A stretch of DNA of 64,000 nt. It comes from an uncultured Hungatella sp. Its GTDB lineage: Bacteria; Bacillota; Clostridia; Lachnospirales; Lachnospiraceae. This document shows positions 51,898 to 59,473 of the stretch, one piece after another. The stretch covers positions 89,475-153,474 of the forward strand of contig CATLBR010000003.1 in assembly GCA_949879795.1 (NCBI GenBank). The letters are read 5' to 3'. Each line of letters opens with the position of its first letter. Within the stretch, counting starts at the first letter, position 1. The translations under genes were made by a program, and so were the position numbers. The notes beneath the pieces are model-generated. The model did no database searches, was not told the DNA's origin, and saw only the letters and a list, made by a program, of their open reading frames with translations.

Positions 51898-53565
51898 TCA
51901 GGGCCCATCTGTCTCCCTCTCTCCTGCCTCGTCGATCATCTTCACCCGCCCCTGTCTCCTGGGCTTTGTTTTGGGCTGCTTGCCGTCAATGTGGCCGAGA
52001 ATAACAAAACAAATGGCGGAATAATTTTCCGGGATCTCCCACTCTTTCAGCAGCCGCTTCCCCTCCGGACCGGCAAAGGTTTCCTCCCCACGGGAGATGA
52101 TGCAGGAAGCGATACCCAGCTCGGTGGCCTGGAGAACCATATTTTCTGCGCAGCAGAACGCATCCGGGACCCGAAACATAAAATGATCCTGTCCAAAGAT
52201 GACTACAACAGACGGCGCTCCATAAAACCCGTTCTTTATAGCCGGGTCGTCAATGACACTGGGCTGCTCTTTGGACACATAAGAACCTGCCAGCCTGGAA
52301 CGGTCAAATCCCGCCAGATTCATCACACCGATCTTTGCTGTCAGCTCCCGGTTTCGGATCCCTACCAGCATACTCCTCTGTCCGCCTCCGGCGTTGGGCG
52401 CGAAACTGCCTGCCTTTAAGATCAGCTCCATCTCCTCACGGCTGATCTGCTGTTTTGTATACTTCCGGACAGAATGGCGGGCTTCAATGAGATCCATCAG
52501 CGCAGGCGTCCTTTTTACATTGTCTTTCTCTGTGTCAATCTCTTTCCAGCATTGAGGGTCAGCGGCATAAAAGTCTCCGTTTGCCCCCCTTGCCACCGCC
52601 GGACATCCACGGCACCAGGCCTTCAGCTCACATTTGGAACATTTCTCAAACCTGTCATATTCCCGGTACTGCTCCATCTGGCACACCCACACGTCTGCCA
52701 GGCGGTCCTCAAATATATTTGACACCTTGCTGTCCAGCACCCGGCGGCAGGCATAGACATCTCCATTGGGGAGGATGGTCAAGTGGCAGTTTCCGCAGTT
52801 GCACCCCCCGTAGATCACGCCTTCCCGGGCGTTCTCCGGAATCTTAAACTCCCCGGTCTCGTATTCGTACAGCGTCCACAGATGATCCTTCTTGCTGAAA
52901 TAGGTCTCGCATCCGGCGGCTTCATATTCCTTGAATTTTCTGTCACAGACAGCCAGCAGCTCCCTGTATTCCAGAGGAGTCATGCCGGTATCTTTTTCGT
53001 CGCTGGTAGGACAGTATCTGGCAAAGGCAAACACATCCGCCTTATGTTTCACCACCGTGTCAATGATATCCGGGATCTCCCTGATATTCATGCCGGATAC
53101 CGTAGTCATGATCACCGCCCGGATCCCCGCCCTCTTCAGGCAGCCGATCTTCTCCAGCGTAATATCGAAAGACCCCGGTTTCCGGAACCAGTCATGGGTC
53201 TGTTTCATCCCGTCAAGAGAAAGCTGATACTTCTGGCAGCCGTGTTCTTTCAGCCTCCGGCAGACTTCATCGTCCAGATGAAAAGGATTTCCAAGAATCG
53301 TAAAGGGAATATCTTTGCTTTTCAACAGGTCCATCAGCCGCCAAAAATCCGGATGAAGGATGGGGTCGCCTCCGGTAATATAAAAATACGGAAGACGGTG
53401 ATATACCTCACAGAAATCCTCGCAGTTCGCCACCACTTCCTCCATCTGCTCCCACGTCATGGAGTCCAGTTTCTTACAGTTGTTTTCAGAAAAGATATAA
53501 CAATGCTTACATCTCTGATCACAGTCATCTGTGATATGCCATTGAAAAGCAAAATATTCTTTCAT
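51898..53565 (-). CDS. Radical SAM/SPASM-nitroreductase fusion peptide maturase (ACGX system)
   Basis: A 555-residue fusion. The radical-SAM cluster motif CDQRCKHC is at residues 15-22, followed by YITGGDP. The SPASM region has GGCNCGNCH and CSKCELKAWCRGC cysteine sets. A nitroreductase-like FMN domain starts near residue 345 (LIEARHSVRKYTKQQ, later APNAGGGQ). The start at MKEYFAF follows AAGGAAGGAACGGACTC. It lies 129 bases after an ACGX-repeat precursor gene, so it is expected to modify its cysteines or adjacent residues. NCBI family names include a radical SAM/SPASM protein of the ACGX system with this architecture; the product chemistry is, to my knowledge, unestablished. Confidence 0.88.
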   Translation of the reverse strand: MKEYFAFQWHITDDCDQRCKHCYIFSENNCKKLDSMTWEQMEEVVANCEDFCEVYHRLPYFYITGGDPILHPDFWRLMDLLKSKDIPFTILGNPFHLDDEVCRRLKEHGCQKYQLSLDGMKQTHDWFRKPGSFDITLEKIGCLKRAGIRAVIMTTVSGMNIREIPDIIDTVVKHKADVFAFARYCPTSDEKDTGMTPLEYRELLAVCDRKFKEYEAAGCETYFSKKDHLWTLYEYETGEFKIPENAREGVIYGGCNCGNCHLTILPNGDVYACRRVLDSKVSNIFEDRLADVWVCQMEQYREYDRFEKCSKCELKAWCRGCPAVARGANGDFYAADPQCWKEIDTEKDNVKRTPALMDLIEARHSVRKYTKQQISREEMELILKAGSFAPNAGGGQRSMLVGIRNRELTAKIGVMNLAGFDRSRLAGSYVSKEQPSVIDDPAIKNGFYGAPSVVVIFGQDHFMFRVPDAFCCAENMVLQATELGIASCIISRGEETFAGPEGKRLLKEWEIPENYSAICFVILGHIDGKQPKTKPRRQGRVKMIDEAGERETDGP

Positions 53566-53635
53566 GAGTCCGTTCCTTCCTTTCCGTTTCCTATCTATAT
53601 TCAAACGCTGTCAAAGCGTAATATTTCGGGAAATC

Positions 53636-53668
53636 CCCGGCAGCTCCTATGTACTCAAAACTGCCAGG
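53636..53668 (-). promoter_or_regulatory. Hairpin between precursor and maturase genes
   Basis: CCTGGCAG (53668-53661 on the minus strand) and CTGCCGGG (53643-53636) form an 8-bp stem with a 17-base loop and no T-run. It probably stabilises the precursor mRNA or attenuates maturase expression, as needed when the peptide must exceed its enzyme. Confidence 0.5.
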
Positions 53669-53694
53669 GTCCAGGGCTGTGTCAGGCTGCCCGA

Positions 53695-53973
53695 TTATTT
53701 TTCCCCGGCTCCGCAGGCGGAACCGCAGGCCGCAGGTTTCGTCTCCGGCTTGTCCCCGGCTCCACAGGCGGTTCCGCAGGCTGCAGGTTTCTCTTCCGGC
53801 TTGTCTCCGGCCCCACAGGCGGTTCCGCAGGCCGCAGGCTTCTCTTCCGGCTTGTCTCCGGCCCCACAGGCGGTTCCGCAGGCCGCAGGCTTCGTCTCCG
53901 GCTTGTCCCCGGCTCCGCAGGCGGAAGCGGGAGCCGCCATCTCATGCCATCCAAATAAATTAGAAAGTGCCAT
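53695..53973 (-). CDS. ACGX-repeat ribosomal peptide precursor
   Basis: A 92-residue peptide. A short leader MALSNLFGWHEMAAPAS precedes nine ACGX tetrapeptides, with cysteines at 19, 32, 36, 49, 53, 66, 70, 83 and 87. The 17-residue unit ACGTACGAGDKPEEKPA repeats; every repeat carries a Pro/Lys/Glu linker. CGGAGGTAAAATAT precedes the ATG. Start and length suit a RiPP precursor for the radical-SAM maturase next to it. No peptidase or transporter is adjacent. The final product is unknown. Confidence 0.9.
   Translation of the reverse strand: MALSNLFGWHEMAAPASACGAGDKPETKPAACGTACGAGDKPEEKPAACGTACGAGDKPEEKPAACGTACGAGDKPETKPAACGSACGAGEK
53705..53908 (-). repeat. Four 51-base tandem repeats inside the precursor gene
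   Basis: Units 53705-53755, 53756-53806, 53807-53857 and 53858-53908 plus a partial fifth. The units differ at few positions, mostly silent or E/T at one codon, indicating recent expansion or homogenisation. Confidence 0.95.
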
Positions 53974-54047
53974 ATATTTTACCTCCGTTTCTTTTCTGCA
54001 GGTTTCTTATCTGCCTGCGATTACATTGTAATCCATGGACAGCGATT

Positions 54048-54067
54048 AAAAAAGTACGCACTTTTTT
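54048..54067. promoter_or_regulatory. Palindromic HxlR-type operator before the ACGX operon
   Basis: AAAAAAGT-ACGC-ACTTTTTT is a perfect 8+4+8 dyad overlapping the likely -35 region of the precursor promoter. Two more dyads follow, AACC-G-GGTT (54070-54078) and GTTAC-TTATTT-GTAAC (54076-54091), between it and the promoter of the divergent HxlR gene. Confidence 0.6.
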
Positions 54068-54105
54068 ATAACCGGGTTACTTATTTGTAACCTGTCTCTA
54101 TATTC

Positions 54106-54134
54106 TTGACAGCCTTTATATATTACACTATAAT
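54106..54134 (+). promoter_or_regulatory. Promoter of the second hxlR gene
   Basis: TTGACA, exactly 17 bases, TATAAT, about 41 bases before the start at 54176: a consensus promoter. Confidence 0.88.
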
Positions 54135-54175
54135 TTGCATATAACATTCTAATTTAAACTATTGGAGGAAATCTG

Positions 54176-54514
54176 ATGCTGACAAAAGAAGAGATGCCGG
54201 CCTGCCCGGTGGCGACAACCGTGGAGCTGATCGGCAGCAAATGGAAACTGCTGGTCATTCGAAATCTGCTGACACGCTCCTGGCGTTTCAATGAATTAAA
54301 AAAAGACCTTGCGGGGATAAGCCAGAAAGTTTTAACGGATACTCTGCGCTCTTTAGAATCAGACGGCATTATCACGCGCACGGCATACCCGGAAGTGCCG
54401 CCAAGAGTGGAATACTCTTTAAGCGAATTAGGCGATACTCTGCGCCCGATTCTTGATTCTATGGCTGAATGGGGACAATTCTATAAATCCAATATTGGAA
54501 ATGGCCTGTCCTGA
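54176..54514 (+). CDS. HxlR-family transcriptional regulator beside the ACGX locus
   Basis: A 112-residue winged-helix protein. The N-terminal cysteine in ACPVATTVELIGSKWK, the recognition region ISQKVLTDTLRSLESDGII and VPPRVEYSLSELG identify the family. TTGGAGGAAATCTG precedes the ATG. It is divergent from the precursor gene with palindromes between them, so it probably controls the ACGX operon. HxlR proteins commonly sense electrophiles via that cysteine. Confidence 0.92.
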   Translation: MLTKEEMPACPVATTVELIGSKWKLLVIRNLLTRSWRFNELKKDLAGISQKVLTDTLRSLESDGIITRTAYPEVPPRVEYSLSELGDTLRPILDSMAEWGQFYKSNIGNGLS

Positions 54515-54698
54515 TGTTGATTAACAGTTTAGAAAAAGTGGAATAATCTCCCCTGTAGGCGGAGAGATACCATGAAGGTACTATAACAGGAACCCTCTCT
54601 CACCGGATACATGAAAACACTCCCTTCCACGCCAAAAGCACCAGCCATTCCTGACCGATGCTCTGTTTAATGATTTATGCAGCTCTATGCGAGACTTC

Positions 54699-55049
54699 TT
54701 ATTTGCGCAGTATCTTATCCATGGTCTTCCCCCTGGCAAGCTCGTCAACCAGCTTATCCAGATAACGGATCTCCCTCATCAGAGGCTCTTCAATATCTTC
54801 CACCCTCACACCACAGACCACGCCTTTGATCAGACTCCTGTTTTCATTCATCTCCGGGGCATCCCGAAAGAAATCCCCATAAGGCACCTGCCTTTCCAGC
54901 ATCCCCTCCAGTTCCGGCTGGCTGTACCCTGTAAGCCAGCGGATTACCTGGTCAACCTCCTGCCTTGTCCGCCCCTTTCTCTCCGCCTTATTGACAAGCA
55001 GATGATAGATTTTTGCAAAATCCATCTGATAGATCTTCTCATTTTCCAT
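54699..55049 (-). CDS. DUF2200 protein
   Basis: A 116-residue protein matching DUF2200 ([23 protein letters not shown], then [13 protein letters not shown]). The start MENEKIY follows AGAGGAGGTGTATTTT. Function unknown; homologues are common in Firmicutes. The 184 bases before it (54515-54698) hold only a small ATCTCC/GGAGAT hairpin. Confidence 0.85.
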   Translation of the reverse strand: MENEKIYQMDFAKIYHLLVNKAERKGRTRQEVDQVIRWLTGYSQPELEGMLERQVPYGDFFRDAPEMNENRSLIKGVVCGVRVEDIEEPLMREIRYLDKLVDELARGKTMDKILRK

Positions 55050-55221
55050 AAAATACACCTCCTCTTCCATTCCCGCTCTTCTGGCCCCTGTTTATGCCAT
55101 CTACTATATCAGAAAACCGCCAACATAAAAAGACCAAAATTACCTCTCAGCATACACACTGTCCGTCCGATAATACTTCCGGGTACTTCTCCTGCACCAC
55201 ACGCAGGAACGCTTCGCAAAA

Positions 55222-55632
55222 CTATTCGATTGCTCCAATCCCCATACGGTTCAGACGCTCTAGATTCTCCTTCATGTTCTGCAGCACCTCCTGCGAATGC
55301 CCGGTCCAGCCAACCACCTCGCCAACAATCCGCAGAGGCGCCTGTGTACGATAAGATTTTGTGGGATTGCCGGGAAATTTCTTATCCGTCACATTGGGGT
55401 CATCTTCAAACTCACCCTCCGGCTCTACAACATAAATCCTTTGCCTGCCGTCCCCAGCCGCTAATTCCGCCCCCCAGACAGCCGCATCCAGCGTTCCTGC
55501 AAAATAGACATACTTTGCCACCCTGTCTGCGTAATTGGACAAAAAACCTTTCGTCAAAAAATCACCCGTTTTCAAATCCGCCTTCGTCCCATGAAAAAAA
55601 GTGCCGCGGCTAAATATTATCTTCTCATCCAT
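55222..55632 (-). CDS. arr: Rifampin ADP-ribosyltransferase (Arr)
   Basis: A 136-residue Arr enzyme that inactivates rifamycins by ADP-ribosylation. FFHGTKADLKTGDFLT, YVYFAGTLDAAVWGAELA and FEDDPNVTDKKFPGNPTKSYRT match the family along its whole length. The start follows AAGGAGGTCTTTTGG. The ATG is 13 bases beyond the anti-sigma stop, so the gene is the last member of the sigma operon. The function is supported by family; resistance is not tested. Confidence 0.93.
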   Translation of the reverse strand: MDEKIIFSRGTFFHGTKADLKTGDFLTKGFLSNYADRVAKYVYFAGTLDAAVWGAELAAGDGRQRIYVVEPEGEFEDDPNVTDKKFPGNPTKSYRTQAPLRIVGEVVGWTGHSQEVLQNMKENLERLNRMGIGAIE

Positions 55633-55645
55633 CCAAAAGACCTCC

Positions 55646-56425
55646 TTACTGTTCTGTTCTTCCGTTTCTCCATCTATATCTATATCCTCCACCATGTCCA
55701 TGATGTCCATTTCCACGGTTTTCGTATGATGATGAATTACTGTCTCTGTCAGTCGAAAGGCTGTCGATTAAATCCCGAATTTCCCGCATGGTCATTTCCT
55801 GCACCATTTCAGGGGTAATATTGGGGTAAAGAAGATGCAATTCCAAAAAGGCCTTGTATTTTCCGCAGGATAAACCCATTTTGTGGGCCTCTGCTACTTC
55901 TTCTGAGGATGCAAAAAGACAATAGGTATTGCGCTGTTTGGCCGCACACGCTTGGACGCCGGAAAGAATTTTGGCAGATTGCTGTCTATCCGGGCCTATT
56001 ACGGTAATTGTAATAACTTCGTTATTAGTTAACAGTGCTTCTATCCTATCATTATTCAGTATCTGTTCGACAGCGTCTGTATAATTCTTGTATTTTATGT
56101 CCAGGGCATCGGCAAGTTCTCGTCCGTCCTCGTTAAAATCATTTACAGAAATCACCTGCTCAAATCGGTTGATGCTTATTTCAATGGAAGGATTTATATC
56201 AATGCTGATTTGTGCTGTGGGGGTAAAGTAAAGCCAATGTCCTCCAAACAACATAAATAAAAGACATATACATGCTGCGGCATATCGAGGATACTTATGA
56301 GATTTTGCTGTCGACCTTGTATACCTCTGTGTTCTCTCTGCGAGAAATGCTAAGGTTTGATTTTTTAATTCTTCTTCTGCCCGTATCGGATTAAAAAGTT
56401 CCTTAAATATATCATTCATATTCAT
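55646..56425 (-). CDS. Membrane anti-sigma factor with RsgI-like domain
   Basis: A 259-residue protein. It has an N-terminal cytoplasmic segment with two charged helices, a single membrane helix (about 50-68), and an RsgI-type region with ISIDINPSIEISINRFEQVISV after the helix. A C-terminal Gly/His/Arg/Tyr-rich tail is present (HHGHGGGYRYRW). The start follows GGGAGGTGCTT, and the gene overlaps the sigma gene by 14 bases. It should hold the sigma factor at the membrane and respond to an outside signal. Confidence 0.78.
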   Translation of the reverse strand: MNMNDIFKELFNPIRAEEELKNQTLAFLAERTQRYTRSTAKSHKYPRYAAACICLLFMLFGGHWLYFTPTAQISIDINPSIEISINRFEQVISVNDFNEDGRELADALDIKYKNYTDAVEQILNNDRIEALLTNNEVITITVIGPDRQQSAKILSGVQACAAKQRNTYCLFASSEEVAEAHKMGLSCGKYKAFLELHLLYPNITPEMVQEMTMREIRDLIDSLSTDRDSNSSSYENRGNGHHGHGGGYRYRWRNGRTEQ

Positions 56426-56897
56426 AAGCACCTCCCAGCTTTTCCTTTAACATTTGTTTGGAACGAGTCAGGAGCGTATAAATCGTATTCACATTTTTCC
56501 CTAAAATCCGGCTGATCTGCGGAGCGGTATAATCCTCAAAGTAATGCAGATATACAACATCCCGATATTTTTGAGGGAGTGAAAATACGGCTTCCCAAAC
56601 ATCTCTGTAATCAGGTGGCAAGTCTGTCGGCTGCTCTATAACATCATCCAACGAAACCGTATGGCTGCGAAAAAAGTTTTTCAGTAAATCCTTGCAGGCG
56701 TTGATGGTAACCCGGATAAACCATGCCTTTTCATGTTCATCATTTTCAAAAGAAACGGAGCTAAGGACATACTTCAAAAACACGGTTTGAAATATGTCCT
56801 CGGTATCAGCATCATTCTTCAAATGTACCATACAGAGCCGCATAACAGTATCGGAATACCGCTCCATGGCTCTGATTGTTTCCTGTTCGCTCCTCAT
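56412..56897 (-). CDS. ECF-type sigma-70 family factor
   Basis: A 161-residue sigma factor. Region 2 (VMRLCMVHLKNDADTEDIFQTVFLKY) and region 4 (LPQKYRDVVYLHYFEDYTAPQISRILGKNVNTIYTLLTRSK) are both present. Start at MRSEQ, after GAGAAAG; the frame extends further but lacks support. It is followed by its anti-sigma factor and preceded 11 bases away by a secreted protein gene. Confidence 0.9.
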   Translation of the reverse strand: MRSEQETIRAMERYSDTVMRLCMVHLKNDADTEDIFQTVFLKYVLSSVSFENDEHEKAWFIRVTINACKDLLKNFFRSHTVSLDDVIEQPTDLPPDYRDVWEAVFSLPQKYRDVVYLHYFEDYTAPQISRILGKNVNTIYTLLTRSKQMLKEKLGGAYEYE

Positions 56898-56908
56898 AAT
56901 ACTTTCTC

Positions 56909-57289
56909 TTATCTGCCCTGTCCACCCCGGAAGCCGTTTCCGCACCTGCCATGACAGCCGCGGCCATAACCGCTTTCTTGGACACTGTCGTCTTGGCCGA
57001 TTCCACAGCCTTGACCGGTAGTATAATTATCACAGACACCATCGCCGTTGGCATCGACAAAATTTCTGCCACAGCCGTCTCCGGCCATACCGCACCAGTG
57101 ATCGATGCCGCAGTTGTCACAAATACCGTCCCCGTCTGCATCCGTATACACACACGCATTATCGCAGATGCCATCGCCATCTGCATCTACAAAATTACGT
57201 CCGCACCCGTGACCAGCTGCAAATGCGGTTGTTGTACACATTGATAAAGCAACAGCTATTCCTAAAACGCCTAAAAATCTCTTTCTCAT
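56909..57289 (-). CDS. Small secreted protein with three Asp/Gly/Cys calcium-loop-like repeats
   Basis: A 126-residue exported protein. Signal peptide to AFA (residue 24), then three repeats of the type DADGDGICDN, which resemble EF-hand/dockerin calcium loops, within a Cys-rich background. It has about a dozen cysteines and a tail rich in Gly/Arg/His (YGRGCHGRCGNGFRGG). It starts the sigma operon. It may bind metal or be processed. Function unknown; the Gly/Arg/His tail resembles that of the anti-sigma protein. Confidence 0.7.
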   Translation of the reverse strand: MRKRFLGVLGIAVALSMCTTTAFAAGHGCGRNFVDADGDGICDNACVYTDADGDGICDNCGIDHWCGMAGDGCGRNFVDANGDGVCDNYTTGQGCGIGQDDSVQESGYGRGCHGRCGNGFRGGQGR

Positions 57290-57429
57290 GATATTCCTCC
57301 ATATATAGTTGGTAACCATTTCTAGCTTCACCTATAATACGACTGTGGGATAGGAATCCATTCAAAATTTTTCTCATTTTATGAAAAGACCACCAAGCTG
57401 GAAGTGACTGACTTTGGCGGTCTCCGTTA

Positions 57430-57909
57430 TCATTTTTTCATAACAAAGGATTTGCTGTCAATTGCCCTCATAGTTGCTAAAATGCCATCCAGATGGTCAT
57501 ATTCATGTTGAATCAATTCAGCCATATCATCATCCATATACATCATTTGTTCCTGCCAGTTTTCATCGCGGTAACGCAGGATGCAATGGCGGTAGCGCCG
57601 CACCCGAACTAAGAGATTTGGGAACGACATACAGTCATCCATCAGTTCCAACGTGTCGTCTCCAAGAAACTCCAGGTATGGGTTGATAATCACATATGGC
57701 CTGTCAGTCAAAATGCAGATCAGCCTTTTTCTCACTCCGATCTGGGGAGCCGCGATTGCGCGGCCAAAGCCGTAATCTCTGCGTATTCCCTTAATACAGT
57801 CAAACATATCTGTAAAGACCGGTTTCAGCAACTCTAACTCATCTTTTTTCACTTCCTCTGCAATCTCATATAGTCTTGGGTCCCCGAGCAGTAATATCTC
57901 TCGCTCCAT
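57430..57909 (-). CDS. Peptide deformylase-family protein
   Basis: A 159-residue PDF-like metalloenzyme. Motif 1 is GRAIAAPQIG, motif 2 DDCMSFP (canonical EGCLS, metal cysteine kept) and motif 3 QHEYDHLDG (HExxH). Start at MEREIL, after AAAGGAACAGG. The unusual motif 2 places it in a divergent subgroup; whether it removes N-formyl groups from nascent proteins is unproven. Confidence 0.85.
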   Translation of the reverse strand: MEREILLLGDPRLYEIAEEVKKDELELLKPVFTDMFDCIKGIRRDYGFGRAIAAPQIGVRKRLICILTDRPYVIINPYLEFLGDDTLELMDDCMSFPNLLVRVRRYRHCILRYRDENWQEQMMYMDDDMAELIQHEYDHLDGILATMRAIDSKSFVMKK

Positions 57910-58041
57910 TTCCTTGCCTGTTCCTTTCATTTTTCTTGATCTGTGATTTAATACATTCTAATTGTTTCCGTTCACGATGTTTGTCGTCCGCGAAATATAC
58001 TGGGAAGCGAAGCACGTACAGGACAGAGGGATCGCTGTTCT

Positions 58042-58326
58042 TCACCGTATCTCCCTCTCCTCCCCCACGATCTCCGCCTCCGTATTCTGCTCCACGAATC
58101 TGACGATCTCATCCATGATACTGTCCGCCTGAGCGCTGTGGGCGGCAATGGACGCCACGGCGATGACGATGGACTGGTGGATATCCTGATCCTGTATCTC
58201 CGCCGCTGACACCTGAAACTTGTTTCTGACTTTCGCCAAGATACTTTTTACCACCATGCGCTTCTCCTTCAGGGAATGAACCCAGGGAGCATACAGACGT
58301 ATGGTGACGACTGCTACTTTAACCAT
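58042..58326 (-). CDS. DUF503 (YlxP-like) protein
   Basis: A 94-residue protein matching DUF503 (VAVVTIRLYAPWVHSLKEKRMVVKSIL, then VSAAEI). GGAGGCCC precedes; two adjacent in-frame ATGs are possible and the second has the better spacing. Function unknown; YlxP is usually linked to translation genes. Confidence 0.85.
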   Translation of the reverse strand: MVKVAVVTIRLYAPWVHSLKEKRMVVKSILAKVRNKFQVSAAEIQDQDIHQSIVIAVASIAAHSAQADSIMDEIVRFVEQNTEAEIVGEEREIR

Positions 58327-58384
58327 TGACATGGGCCTCCTGTTTTTCTCTCTATCTGTGATTTCGACAAAACTGCCGGCGGCA

Positions 58385-58572
58385 TTAGAGCCAATGCTTC
58401 CCTGCCCGATGTTTCCCGGGAGTCTGCTTGTACATGGCCTTGAAAACGTCCCCAAAGGCCTGTCGGCTCTCATATCCCGCCGCCAGGGCGACATCCATTC
58501 CAGCCGTTGGTTCAAATGGGTTTCTATGTAGTGAATCGCCTTGGCTGCGGTCTCTGCCCTGCTCTCTTTCAT
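58385..58572 (-). pseudogene. AraC-family regulator remnant with internal deletion
   Basis: ETAAKAIHYIETHLNQRLE, the usual start of AraC/GyrI-type regulators, is followed after a frame change by MDVALAAGYESRQAFGDVFKAMYKQTPGKHR, the second helix-turn-helix. The first helix-turn-helix is missing and the C-terminal effector domain is gone. Confidence 0.8.
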
Positions 58573-58709
58573 GGGAGGCCTTCTTTCTGTCCTGCAATGT
58601 TTTCAGTTTACCGTACATTGGCCAGAAGGTTTTTACGATTCTTGCGGTATTTCATCATCTGCCGTAATCGTTCAGATCCCCCTGACTGGGAAAAACAGGA
58701 TTTTACCGA

Positions 58710-58739
58710 TTGACACGGGCTCCCGTTATAAGGTATTCT
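58710..58739 (+). promoter_or_regulatory. Promoter with central dyad before the NimA-like gene
   Basis: TTGACA, 18 bases, TATTCT, with ACGGG-CT-CCCGT (58715-58726) inside the spacer, then a CACGCG/CGCGTG hairpin at 58749-58772 in the 5' leader. The dyad suggests repressor or activator binding at the promoter. Confidence 0.6.
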
Positions 58740-58800
58740 GATAGTAACCACGCGCCTGGACAGGGACGCGTGCCACACGAATTATAAGGAGGATACCCAC

Positions 58801-59394
58801 ATGCTGCATTTTGAGAGAGAAGTCACGGAGCCAGAACTGATTGAAGCCATGTTAAGACAATTCCACCATGTAAATCTGGGATTGCATGATACCGACGGAT
58901 ACCCTTATGTGGTTCCGGTGAATTTCGGATTTGAGATCAAGGGAGATCAGCTCTATGTCTACACCCACTTTATGAAAAAAGGTCACAAGCTGGATTTGAT
59001 GAGAAAGGACCCCAGGGTTTGCCTGGAATTCAGCATGTTTCAGGATTTCCCGGACAGGCCTTATAAAGGACACCGCCATGATTACAGAAGCGTCATCGCC
59101 AAAGGCGATATCCGGGTCATAGACGCCAAGGAGGATTACGAGACCTTTCAAAGAGGTTACAATTTGCTGTATACATGCAACAACCGGGAGATCACACCGC
59201 TGGAAAGCAGAAAAACTCTTCCTGCCATGTATATTGGAATGATTGTATGTAATATGAAAAATGTAACCGCCAAATCGGAATTTCCCCTGAGGAAACCAGA
59301 GGACGTCCCCTTTCTCAACGTCTATGAAATGCCGGAGGATACGGAACCCTTTGATATCCGTGACATTATAGAGAAAAGAAAGAAACACTCATAA
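58801..59394 (+). CDS. NimA-like pyridoxamine-oxidase-fold flavoprotein
   Basis: A 197-residue flavoprotein of the class that includes 5-nitroimidazole reductases (EAMLRQFHHVNLGLHDTDGYPYVVPVNFGFE at residues 16-46, then YVYTHFMKKGHKLDLM). AAGGAGGATACCCAC precedes the ATG. Such enzymes reduce nitro drugs or other electrophiles; the actual substrate is unknown. Confidence 0.85.
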   Translation: MLHFEREVTEPELIEAMLRQFHHVNLGLHDTDGYPYVVPVNFGFEIKGDQLYVYTHFMKKGHKLDLMRKDPRVCLEFSMFQDFPDRPYKGHRHDYRSVIAKGDIRVIDAKEDYETFQRGYNLLYTCNNREITPLESRKTLPAMYIGMIVCNMKNVTAKSEFPLRKPEDVPFLNVYEMPEDTEPFDIRDIIEKRKKHS

Positions 59395-59437
59395 GGCCCC
59401 GCGCAATGACTCCTTTTTTCATGGCTTCCTCCTTAAA

Positions 59438-59464
59438 GGGGCCGGGGATTGCTGCTCCCGGCCC
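59438..59464. terminator. GC-rich hairpin between convergent genes
   Basis: GGGGCCGGGG and CCCGGCCC form a stable stem between the NimA-like and MFS genes, with an A/T tract on one side. Confidence 0.65.
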
Positions 59465-59473
59465 GAAAAAAAA

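Noticed and set aside
53705..53908. CRISPR-like short tandem array
   Set aside because: Units are directly adjacent with no unique spacers and encode an in-frame peptide repeat.
53564..54031. Plus-strand open frames of 100-155 codons over the ACGX gene
   Set aside because: They are translations of the 51-base repeat on the wrong strand; the minus frame has the start, ribosome site and family motif.
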